From Pyrenopolyporus hunteri (Eukaryota; Ascomycota; Sordariomycetes; Xylariales; Hypoxylaceae): 64,000 bases of DNA. The stretch is from contig CADCXC010000037.1 of the NCBI GenBank assembly GCA_902806595.1, forward strand, positions 2,914,001 through 2,978,000, read 5' to 3'. The translations under genes were made by a program, and so were the position numbers. Below the pieces are notes generated by a model, which saw only the letters and a program-made list of their open reading frames with translations, was not told the origin of the DNA and made no database searches. Below are positions 34,722 through 43,893 of the stretch, piece after piece. Positions within the stretch are counted from its first letter, which is position 1. Every line of letters begins with the position of its first letter.

Positions 34722-35405
34722 ATGGCATTTACCGACGGTGTGGCCAGGGCGCCTGAGGGGAAGCAGCAGCAGCAGCAGGAAGACGAGGAGGAGATCCCAC
34801 CTTACGATAACATCTCACCAAGCATCTTCGTGTCCGCAGACACGGACTTCACGAAACCGCCTCCGGACTTACCGTCGGATCCCAGCGATCTGCGCAGCGC
34901 AGCGCTCGCGGAGATCGACGAGCACGCGGACGCCGTGCAAGACAACATCTACTACATGCTGAACCGCGAGAAGACGAGGATCCGGCAGGAGTGCTACCGG
35001 AGGGAAGCGCGCTTCCCGCTACGCCACCACCAGATGCCCGGTCTGACGAGCGCCGAGGAGCGCTCGTTCCCCTCCAACGGCATGGAGATGGACGAGATCC
35101 TGTTCATCCGGTCGTCCTGCAGCGAGCCGAAGCGGGGCCCGTACGAGGTGCCGCCCAACTTCACGCACAACCAGTGCCTGCACCTGCGCATGGAGATGGG
35201 CGGGGGCCTGGGCGAGTCGCCGCGCAAGTCCGCCGAGAAGATGATGATGAACTCGGTGAAGCACGGCGTCCAGAAACTGGATGGGCTCGCTCACTTCGTC
35301 CAGGGCGTGAAGGATGCAAAGGATAGAGAGCTCAGGAGCAGAGAGGTTATGAGGACGGCGAGCTCTACGGAGGTTGCGCCTGCGGACAGGATGGATCTTA
35401 GTTGA
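34722..35405 (+). CDS. Unrecognised intracellular protein, 227 residues
   Basis: Single exon. ATG 34722 (MAFTDGVARA) preferred over the in-frame ATG 34668, because the sequence between is AT-rich and not coding-like. Features: poly-Gln run from a CAG repeat (34763-34777), acidic EDEEEIPPYDNISPSIF, a conserved-looking middle (RSAALAEIDEHADAVQDNIYYMLNREKTRIRQE is amphipathic helix), an IRSSCSEPKRGPY segment, and a Met-rich helix (KSAEKMMMNSVKHGVQKL). No signal peptide, membrane span or known motif. Strong GC3 bias from about 34.83 kb confirms coding. I do not recognise the family. Confidence 0.75.
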   Translation: MAFTDGVARAPEGKQQQQQEDEEEIPPYDNISPSIFVSADTDFTKPPPDLPSDPSDLRSAALAEIDEHADAVQDNIYYMLNREKTRIRQECYRREARFPLRHHQMPGLTSAEERSFPSNGMEMDEILFIRSSCSEPKRGPYEVPPNFTHNQCLHLRMEMGGGLGESPRKSAEKMMMNSVKHGVQKLDGLAHFVQGVKDAKDRELRSREVMRTASSTEVAPADRMDLS

Positions 35406-35529
35406 TAGAGGCGTTTGCCTACCTAATGTACAATACAAGTATAAGAGCGGACCCATTTCTAAGTGCTACCGCCCGTGAGGTAGAATGAACGCCGTTTAAT
35501 TCCAACCTTATTATGCCTAACTAGGTAGT

Positions 35530-36412
35530 TTAGGTGCTCGGCGGATCTTGCGTTCCGCCTCCTGTGGCCGCCGGCCCCGTATCGTCCGTCAAAGGGGCGC
35601 GCCCGACTTCCCAAGGCTTAGGAGGTGCTGCGAGGCGGCCGTGAGTTGTAAACGCCGGATCCTCGATAACCGTGTCGGGAATCTGTCTAATTCCTGGGAT
35701 TGGCTTGCCCGTCTGTAAGAACTCTACTATTTCCTCGAATTTCTTGGGATACGGTTCCTTGTCAGGATCCGTTGAGGAGTGGCCCTTCTCGATGAAGAGC
35801 TCTGCTGTTGGCGCGGCTCTTTGCCAGCTAGGTACCGAATCATCTACTGGCTCGGGCACGATCTGCTGAAGAGCAAGTTGGCCCAGGGGATCGCCTAATT
35901 CTACTAACAGATGTGCTAGTTTCCTGTCTCTTGGATTTGGCTAACGGTCGAGTTTGGGTAGTGTTAATTATATTATCGTGGACGAAGGAGGCGCTTACGA
36001 ATGTGGGACAGACGTACCACGGTAGTCGCTTCAACTGCGACTATCTGCTCAGACACGATCCTTGGAGGTTTCCGATTATTCTGGGCTAGCCATTGCTTAT
36101 ATTCATCACCGTCCACTTTGATCTGGGTCTGTTGCTCAAATCTCTGGATCCGAGCCTCGAGAGCGATCTTAGAAAGACTCGGCGCATCTGGCTGGGAAGT
36201 GTTTAGGGCAGTTGAAAGTTGTTCCTTGTTTAACGGCACTTAGTTATTCCTGTGCGTCTATTGCTTAGGAGCCATGACTTGAGACGTATAAGACTCACAG
36301 TGAATACCCGATCTTTAGCCCACGGATAGGAGTCGAAAGCTCGGTATCGCGCATCGGGATTCTCAGCGGCGCGACGTTGAACGCCGGCCATGCTCGCTTC
36401 AGGCGCGGCCAT
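35530..36412 (-). CDS. PEX39: PEX39-like protein (DUF5572), PTS2 import factor
   Basis: Three exons: 36412-36299, 36224-36018, 35940-35530 (introns 74 and 77 nt; the first uses a CTAAG branch with acceptor AACAAG), 243 residues. N-terminal conserved block ARYRAFDSYPWAKDRVF, a middle helix (SKIALEARIQRFEQ), and a C-terminal DUF5572-like module: FEEIVEFLQTGKPIPGIRQI, residues about 175-198, followed by APPKPWEVG with the KPWE motif at 215-218. From family knowledge, yeast Yjr012c and human C6ORF226 (PEX39) carry an R/K-PWE motif that binds Pex7 with PTS2 cargo and support peroxisomal import. A cytosolic/peroxisomal role is inferred from this motif combination. Divergent from the PP2C gene, with a 634-bp shared promoter. 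Confidence 0.68.
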
Positions 36413-37046
36413 CTAGTTATGCGTAGTAGGCTAGGTGTGCTAAGTACCTGGCTTGGATAGATACCTGTCTTGATTAGGTAATTCGAGTGAGTATTTGGAA
36501 GGGATAACCTATTCCGTGGCCGGCTGACTGGTTGGCCGGTTGGTGTTTAATGGTGGTTTCTGGGAAGAAGCCGAGGTTTAGACTATGTGTCGCTGTATCG
36601 ATAACGAGGTGAGCATTGCTCCTCCCCCCTAAGCTCCTTCTGCTGGGTACTATATGCACTACGGTAGGTACCACGCACCCCTACGAGCAGGTACCTACGG
36701 GGGTACCTAAACGCCGGCTTGAACCTACTGCGGTGTCCCCCACTTGGTTATCCCACCTATCCCGCGTCTTTTGCCCGTTTCCTCCCCGACAACTTCCGCG
36801 ATTCGCCGAAAACAGAAATTGGTCACGATCGTTGATTTGAATGCCTCTCCCTACCTAGGCAACCTAAGCATTCATCAACACGATCCTTGCGGCTTACCTA
36901 ATCCTTCAGTATCCCTAATTCGATTCTCGGCTTGCGAAGCTCCACTCTAAAACGCCAGTCCATATTCTGAGATTTTGTGGCTCGCTTAGCGACGACACTT
37001 CCCTCAGAATCATAATTTACGTCGACGACGGCAACCCTCTCCCCAA
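36413..37046. promoter_or_regulatory. Divergent promoter PEX39-like / PP2C
   Basis: 634 bp between divergent start codons; contains paired AGGTACCTA/GGGTACCTA elements (36664-36708). No gene seen. Confidence 0.45.
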
Positions 37047-39030
37047 ATGCGTCGCGTACCTGTCGGAGCCCTTCGGACGACTCTTCAATGCACAGTCCGA
37101 GGCCTTGCTCGTACTAGTCGACCGCGGCGCAGCATCTTCCCCCGTAACTACAACGCCAGTCTCGGTATCCGATCCGCCGCCTCTTCCTCCTCCTCCTCCT
37201 CCGCCTTCTCAGCTGCGTCCGCATCGTCGTCTCCTACGCGCCCCAACTATGCGGTAAGCGAGCCCTTGCGATCATCCATGTATATCCGTCGATTCTCTGT
37301 CGCCCTGGTTTCGAGCCTAGTCGGCTACGGCGCCTGGTACACATACAAGGGAGGAAATACCTTAGAGCAGGTTGGAGCTAAATCATACGCGACGACACCC
37401 ACGCAGTTAACGAATGGCGCTGCGCCCACGCGTAATGTCCTCGTAGTCGGTGCCGACGAACTGCATACGGGCACATTCGTTGGCGAGGGCCCCATAGCCA
37501 AGAACGTTGACGGTAGCGGAAGAAACGTCCTGGAGATGCTCACCCCCGAGCAAGCTACCGAGAAACTGCGACAGAATGAGGCTTCGTTTCTGGTGAACCG
37601 AGGGCAGGGCGTGCTACGGTACGATGTCGTGCAGCTTGCCAGTAATAACCCCATCGAGGATGACCACGCCGAGAAGATTGTTGAGGTGACCCCGCCGGGA
37701 AGCGAGAAGAGCGCCGGCCAGCCCACCTACGATTGGATGTTCTGGGGAGTTTTCGACGGCCACGCGTACGTACCACCGCAACCGATTCTTTTTTTTTTCC
37801 TCCGTCGAGGTCTTCTTTGAAAGCTAACATCTACGCAGCGGCTGGACGACGTCGGCAAAGCTACGGCAAAGTTTGATAAGTTTTGTTGCTCGAGAATTAA
37901 ATACCACGTTCAAGGCTGCCGGAACCCTTGGAACGGTGCCGTCATCGGAAGCTATTGATACCGCCATCAAGCTTGGTTTCACTCGTTTGGATCATGAAAT
38001 CGTACACGAGAGCGTAGAGAAAGTGTTAAAATCCAACTCGAAGCGAGTTGCCGCCGAACTCTTAGGCCCCGCCTTGTCCGGTTCCTGCGCTCTATTGTCA
38101 TTCTATGACAGTAGCACAAAGACCCTCCGTGTGGCCTGTACTGGTGACTCGCGCGCTGTCTTAGGCCGTCGTAGTGCCTCTGGCAAATGGACGGCAACGG
38201 CCTTGTCGGAGGACCAGACTGGGAGCAATCCCAACGAAGTGGCGAGGATGCGCAAGGCCCATCCAGGAGAGGACCGCGTAATTCATAACGGCCGGGTCCT
38301 TGGTGGGCTTGAGCCAACCCGCGCCTTCGGTGATGCCAGCTATAAGTGGAGCAAGGAGGTCTCCGAGCGACTCCGAGCATCATTCTTCGGGCGGAGCTCG
38401 TCGCCGCATCTCAAGACCCCTCCCTACGTCACCGCCGAGCCTGTGGTCACGACAACTAAGATCCAACCCGAGAGGGGCGATTTTCTAGTTATGGCGACGG
38501 ATGGGCTCTGGGAGATGCTGACTAACGAAGAAGTGGTCGGGCTTGTTGGCAAGTGGATCGAGACGCAAGCGACGGAACAGTCTTCGAAGTCCCAACTAGG
38601 CTCCGTGTGGGCTAGGCTCTTTGGTCCGGGCCAAGATCTTCCCGTAGAAGCGGGCAAAGATGCGGGTCCTGACGGCCAGAAGACCCCGATTCGATTACGC
38701 CAATGGGGCATCTCGCCGGACGAAAAGGAACGATTCGTCGTAAAAGATAAGAACGTAGCTACCCATCTCATCCGCAATGCCCTCGGCGGCAAGAATGAGG
38801 AGCAGGTGTGCGCTTTACTTACGTTAGTCTCGCCGTTCTCGAGACGGTACCGGTTAGTTTTGCAGAACCACCTGACCCTTAGTGGACCCAATGTCAAAGC
38901 TAACATCCTATATAGGGATGACCTAACAGTGCAAGTTATCTTCTTCGGCAACGGGCCGAAGACCGGGGCGGTTCTAGTTAATGAGGAGGCGTCAAGCATT
39001 CCGCAATCAGCTATTAGAGCAAAACTATGA
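37047..39030 (+). CDS. Mitochondrial PP2C-family Ser/Thr phosphatase
   Basis: Three exons: 37047-37765, 37839-38852, 38916-39030, 615 residues. The second intron is 63 nt and in frame, so the ORF reads through it; splicing restores the family sequence SRRYRDDLTVQVIFFG, with a GCTAAC branch. Residues 1-50 are an Arg/Ser-rich mitochondrial presequence, followed by a membrane-like segment (FSVALVSSLVGYGAWYTY). The PP2C core shows WGVFDGHAGW (metal-binding Asp), SGSCALLSFYD, RVACTGDSRAVLG, LEPTRAFGD, and MATDGLWEMLTNEE. Mg/Mn-dependent phosphatases of this Ptc5/Ptc6 type regulate pyruvate dehydrogenase or mitophagy in yeast; which is not decided here. Divergent from the PEX39-like gene. Confidence 0.9.
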
Positions 39031-39594
39031 GTTCACTGGGATAGCGCCTCGTTATGTACACCACCATAATTCCCTCCTACACGTACAGGCCCAGCTTCAT
39101 GGTTATGGAAGCTAAAAGATAGATTTTTTAGTATGGCGTTTTATGGATTGCGGAACATACCAACGATCGTATCTAGCGGCCCGAAGGTTACGGCGAGAAG
39201 GAAGCAGAGAGCTCTGGTTAGGTACTCCATAGATACGGGTACCTTTACATCAATCACATCTTTGATTTACTAAGTGAATGTTGGATTTAAGCGTAGGCGT
39301 CTGTCTATTTTGAAAGCCTTTTACGTTTGCGAAAATGTGGTTAGGTACGCCGACTCTGGATAGCACCCCTTTTATCCTAGTTTTCGTTGCCGTTTCGCCC
39401 CGTTTTATTCTATTTCCTATTTTAAATAAAGTAGCCAACCTAAAGCCTACTAAGTTGAATCCCTATCTAACTTCGGGGCACGGCGCCGCCTCGGTCTCAA
39501 GCCATAAGTAAATCTTCCGGCTCTAACCTCCGCCGTGGAAAATTCGGACTAATGGGGAGCGATACCTGTATGCCTAGCGCGTTGGCAAACACAA

Positions 39595-39659
39595 CCCCGG
39601 AGCACCAGGGGGCCATGTGCAGGTTGGGGCCTAATGCTCCCCCCGCCGAATTGGTGGAG
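39595..39659. promoter_or_regulatory. Cluster of three CreA/Cre1-type sites
   Basis: CCGGGG (minus, 39595-39600), GCGGGG (minus, 39641-39646) and GTGGAG (plus, 39654-39659), 440-500 bp before the GH5 ATG. Each fits SYGGRG; short motif, so moderate evidence only. Confidence 0.35.
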
Positions 39660-39969
39660 TATTTCCCCATGATCTGTGAAGGTATTTCCTAGCGCCTTCT
39701 TGTCTCCTCATTGCCAACATCACTTCCGGCGTACGCTGTTAGCATTATGTCGGGGCAGACTAACAAGTAGTTGTTACTTGGTAATACGATAGACCGGGTC
39801 GCTTAGTAAGGCATGCCCCTCGTCAAGGACGGCAAGATTCCTGATTCTTTTAGAATCGGGAAGTAGAAGAGAACAAACAAAGGGATTTTTCTTGGCTGGA
39901 TCGGGACCCAGACTCGGCGTGCCGGTGGAAACTTGCTTTTTCATGGGGATATGGAGTCGCTCGCCGAAT

Positions 39970-39975
39970 TATAAA
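39970..39975 (+). promoter_or_regulatory. TATA box of GH5 gene
   Basis: TATAAA followed by GGGAG, 121 bp before the start codon, in good position for a regulated secreted-enzyme gene. Confidence 0.5.
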
Positions 39976-40095
39976 GGGAGCCAGGATCGCCTCTTAGTCT
40001 TGTTTGCTACATAAGGCACCTCGTTGCGCCTGTCGTAACCCTATTGAATCCGTAATCGCACCTCTTCGCGGAGTTACATAGGCCTGCGTATCGAG

Positions 40096-41579
40096 ATGAG
40101 GATATCGTCGGCTGCCTTGTGGTTGCTTTGCGCAACCCTAACTAGCGCATCGTGGGTTCCTGAAGCGCCTGCGCTGCCTAGAGATTTCGAGCCGCGCTGG
40201 CAGAACCGCGTAGATCGTCGCCGGGGAAATTCGACTGGAGGATGGCCATACGGCCCATTTAGAACTAAGGGCAGACATGTCGTTAATAACCGTGACGAAG
40301 TAGTTACGTGGGCCGGGGTTAACTGGCCCATGAGCGGCGAAACGATGATTCCGGAAGGGCTAGAGTGGAAGTCTGCCGAAGCGATCTTAAACGATGTTGT
40401 CAGTATCGGTTTCAATTACATCCGCATGTAAGTATCTTTAAAGGACGACTTTACCTGATGGAAGATCATAACCGACACTACGATAGGGGCTATGCGATCC
40501 AAATGGTCGACGAGATATACGACCGAGGCGGCGAAGATGTGCCCCTCGAAGTCGCCATGATCATGGCTCTCGGTTACGAGAACGGCACAAAGGTGACCAA
40601 CAAGATTGTCGCCAAGAACCCTGGCTGGACTCGCCAGACAACTCGCTTCGAGATCTGGTCGGACATCGCAAGCATCGCCGCGTCCAAGGGCGTATACATC
40701 CACCCGGACGTCCACGTCGGCAAAGCGCAATGGTGCTGCAGCCACACGGACGGGAACGCCTGGTTCGACGATGTGAACTTCCCAGCCTCGAACTGGCGGC
40801 GGGGGCTCGCGTACGTGGCGACGTGGGCCAGGAAGCACCCGAACATTGTGTCCATGTCGCTGCGGAACGAGCTGCGCGAGTCCTGGAACCGCACCGACCT
40901 GCAGTACAACTGGGCGACGCTGGTAGGCAACATGAGCGCGGGCGCCGACGCGATCCACGCGGCCAACCCGGACCTGCTCATCACGTGGTCCGGGATGCAG
41001 TACGACGAGGACCTGTCGGCGCTCACGGCCCGGAAGAACATCCTCACGGCGCCCTGCTACAAGTGCACGGCGATCCGCGACGCGCGCCGCCGCGACCCCG
41101 TGTACTTCGACCTCGACGGGTACCCGTGGGCGGACAAAGTCGTGTGGGAGCTGCACCTGTACCCGATGAGCGAGGACGTGGACACGGGGACGTGCGAGGC
41201 GATCGAGGCGGCGCTGTACCGGAACGGGTTCAACGCGCTGGGCATCGGCGCGCCGGAGGGATGCGCGGGCGCCGCGGGAGACTGTCCGGCGGCGCAGCGG
41301 GCGACGCCGGTGATCCTGTCCGAGTTCGGCAACGCGCAGGACGCCACGCTGTACGACGGCACGGTGCAGAGGTGCATCCGCGGGTTCACGCAGCGCCACG
41401 GCGTCAGCTGGATGATGTGGAGCCTCGCGGGCAGCTACCGCGTGCGCTCCGGCGTCCAGGGCCTCGCCGACACCTGGGGCCTGACGAACGCCGACTGGTC
41501 CGCCTGGAGGGACCCGGATACCGTCGAGAAGTACTGGAAGCCCTGGGTCGCGGCTATGAACCTGACGAGGGGGCCGTGA
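40096..41579 (+). CDS. Secreted glycoside hydrolase family 5 enzyme
   Basis: Two exons: 40096-40427 and 40487-41579 (59-nt intron, donor GTAAGT, acceptor CGATAG), 474 residues; the junction reads NYIRMGYAIQMVDE. Signal peptide MRISSAALWLLCATLTSA. The (beta/alpha)8 GH5 fold shows GVNWPMSG near the start, SIGFNYIRM, catalytic acid in MSLRNELRE, YPMSED after HLY, and the nucleophile in VILSEFGNAQD; the C-terminal WMMWSLAGSYRVRSG is typical. No carbohydrate-binding module. Probably acts on beta-glucan, mannan or related plant cell-wall polymers; subfamily is not assignable by eye. GC3 becomes nearly saturated in the 3' two thirds. CreA-like sites and a TATA box precede it. Confidence 0.9.
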
Positions 41580-42098
41580 GGTGAATATATATAGGTAGGT
41601 ATACCTATCTATATTATATATCTATTATATAGCTGTAGATGCTAATATGATATGCCGTCGACTTAAAAACTCCGTACATATAGTCCTACTTGATCGCGAG
41701 GTTGTTTCATTTCTAGTCCGTTAGATACCCATTTTAGTCGCTCATCGAAGCCGTGGGAATATAGTTGGCCGATGTTGCGCAGATTCGACACTCTGGTATT
41801 AGAAGACGCGGATATCTTGCAATTGACCCTTATATGCCCATACGCGTGCCAATGCGAAAGCCATCCAGAAACTATATTAGGTGCAACTTTGTCCGATATA
41901 GACACACAGCCGAGTGATGAGTGTGCATATGCATATGTGTTCGAGAGACAAGGCCTTGTCCGTAGAGGCCAACCAACGCCAGCGCCATGCATTTATACAA
42001 TGATATCTATACTAATCTTCTTTGTACAGCCACGGGCCGTCCAAGTCCGGGGCCACGCCCATGATCATAAATCCCGCCTACAAAGGCGCGGCAGGAAA
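41580..42098. other. Convergent spacer GH5 / small membrane protein
   Basis: Contains an AT-rich TATA/TAGG microsatellite (41583-41633) just after the GH5 stop. No gene seen. Confidence 0.55.
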
Positions 42099-42608
42099 TC
42101 ATAGCCGTATATATAGATCCATGCATTCGATCCTCCACTCCCTACGTCCTAACAGGCTTCGGAGCCATTCGATGCCGAGCCCTGTCCACTCTTCCTTCCT
42201 CTTCGCCAGCTCCTCGGCCGCGGCGCTGGCTAGGGCGCTGGCTGTGGTGTTCAGCATCTCGACGGCGGTGGCGTTGAAACTATCGACCATAGGGTCGGAT
42301 ATCATGGTCCCGTTGGCCGGACATGATGACGTAGAAAGCCGCGGGGAGAACCAGTTACTGTTGAAGTCGAAGAAGCACCGGTCCGACCAGTAGCAGGAGG
42401 TGACGAATAGTATAAGGAGGAGGACGGAGCAGTAGACGCAGGGTCGGTTTAGGAAGTACGTGCAGACGAAGAAGAGGAAGATGAAGGCGGGAGAGGCGTT
42501 CGTCGGGATGAAGAGGAGGGGGAGCCAACTAGATCGGGGGGGCAAAACGTCAGTCGGCAAGTTCAGAATATTGATTTAGCCGACTAAATACCTTCGGAGA
42601 CAAAACAT
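42099..42608 (-). CDS. Small cysteine-containing membrane protein, 148 residues
   Basis: Two exons: a 17-nt first exon 42608-42592 (MFCLR) and 42528-42099, intron 63 nt (GTATTT...ATCTAG), giving MFCLRSWLPLLFIPTNASPA. Two adjacent hydrophobic segments (about 7-30 and 33-55: FIFLFFVCTYFL, CVYCSVLLLILFVTSCYW) form a membrane hairpin, followed by CFFDFNSNWFSP, SSCPANGTM with possible N-glycosylation sites, and an amphipathic helix with AAAEELAKRKEEW. I do not recognise a named family; the N-terminus resembles conserved ascomycete small membrane proteins. Divergent from EDC4. Confidence 0.65.
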
Positions 42609-43893
42609 GGCGCTGGGTCGCGGGAAGCGTTTGATTGTCGGGACTGCTGGTGAGACGTTTGACTGAGGCGGCAAACAACAGAGGGCGTTGCAAACGCCGT
42701 CCTTACAACCGGTTCGGTACGAGTCGTGTTTAAGGAGTCTCTGGATATACCGCTGCTAACGAGAGTGGAGCGCAAAAGGACAGAAAAAAAAGAAAGAAAT
42801 TCCTACAGCGCGGTAATCTATTGGACCTATTTTGCTTTTTTTTTGTCTTTTTGTGAAATAATTATGTAGATCCTAGGTACATGTATAGAGGTAGATAGGT
42901 AATTATCATGATGCGCCCTGCTGACCAAACCTTAGCTGGATGCCCGGATTCCAAGTGCGATTACGTAATGCGCCGGGTTTGGCCTTCGCACAATACCTTG
43001 CGTATGTGCCTGCTGGATAGGAATATCTATGTACCTAGGTACCTAGGTAGGCAGGTACATGTACATGTATTGTACCTCCTTGACCTGCTGCGCTGCGCGT
43101 GCCCGCTTGCAATCACCCAATTTCCACCTAGTTAGGTACTATTTATGTACTACGGTGTCTATGCTTTCCCCGGTGCTCGAGCCACTTACAATTGCTGCGA
43201 GTACCAAATTACCTTAGGCAGGTATCGACTTCCTAGTCGTCTCATTGGAGGTGCGTACATGTAGCCCGTCTAGCGCACCTGCTGCATCGCCGCCCAACCC
43301 CAACCCGTCCACCACCAGATATCGTTCAACTGCCTTTCCGCATTGAACGAGATTCCATCTTCTTTCCCATCCTCACCCACAAAAAAATAATCTTGGGATT
43401 TTTCTTTCCCTCGATATAGTATTGTCAAGCTGTGGTTTGCCTTCACAATAGTTGGGCCAGTTTTATCTATCACACCCAATTATTGCCTTTGGTCTTCTAC
43501 TTTGACCTTGTCCTTGTCCTTGTCGCCGGACTGCCGATAGGAGCTCCAGCTGGGGCATCTCGGTCAAGGTAGCTTACCATAATTTTTTCCTAACTTTTTT
43601 TTTTTTTGGCGAGGTTGGTAGAGCTCGATACCTGACGCATCGGATTTGAAGATCTTCAATTTTTTCTTCCTATTCTTTGCATCGCGTACTTACCTACCTC
43701 CCACCCTACCTACCATTCGCCCTTCTCTTCATTCTCCTTCGCATTCGTCTCATCGACCAAACTCAATCATCTTTTAACTTTGAACAGCCCGCCTTTCACC
43801 GAGACGCTGGTTCTCACCTAGTCAAGGTACCCTGTTTGGTCCTGTTTTCGTTGTACCGGAACAGCTTGCCTATCTCCACACTTATCGTGCATC
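42609..43893. promoter_or_regulatory. Divergent promoter region, small membrane protein / EDC4
   Basis: 1.3 kb with a CCTAGGTACC cluster (43030-43076), a T14 run near 43595 and a pyrimidine-rich leader before the EDC4 ATG. No other gene seen. Confidence 0.5.
43030..43076. repeat. CCTAGGTA / ACATGTAC palindromic cluster
   Basis: Two overlapping TACCTAGGTA units followed by overlapping GTACATGTAC palindromes, in the EDC4 upstream region. Confidence 0.75.

Larger units (their letters stand above)
39031..40095. promoter_or_regulatory. Spacer containing the GH5 promoter
   Basis: 1.07 kb. Three Cre1/CreA-type SYGGRG motifs cluster in 39595-39659, and a TATAAA lies at 39970-39975. No gene seen. 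Confidence 0.5.

Noticed and set aside
40416..41399. 327-codon minus-strand frame opposite GH5, and 40730-41584 on plus in another frame
   Set aside because: Both are by-products of GC3 saturation in the GH5 exon.
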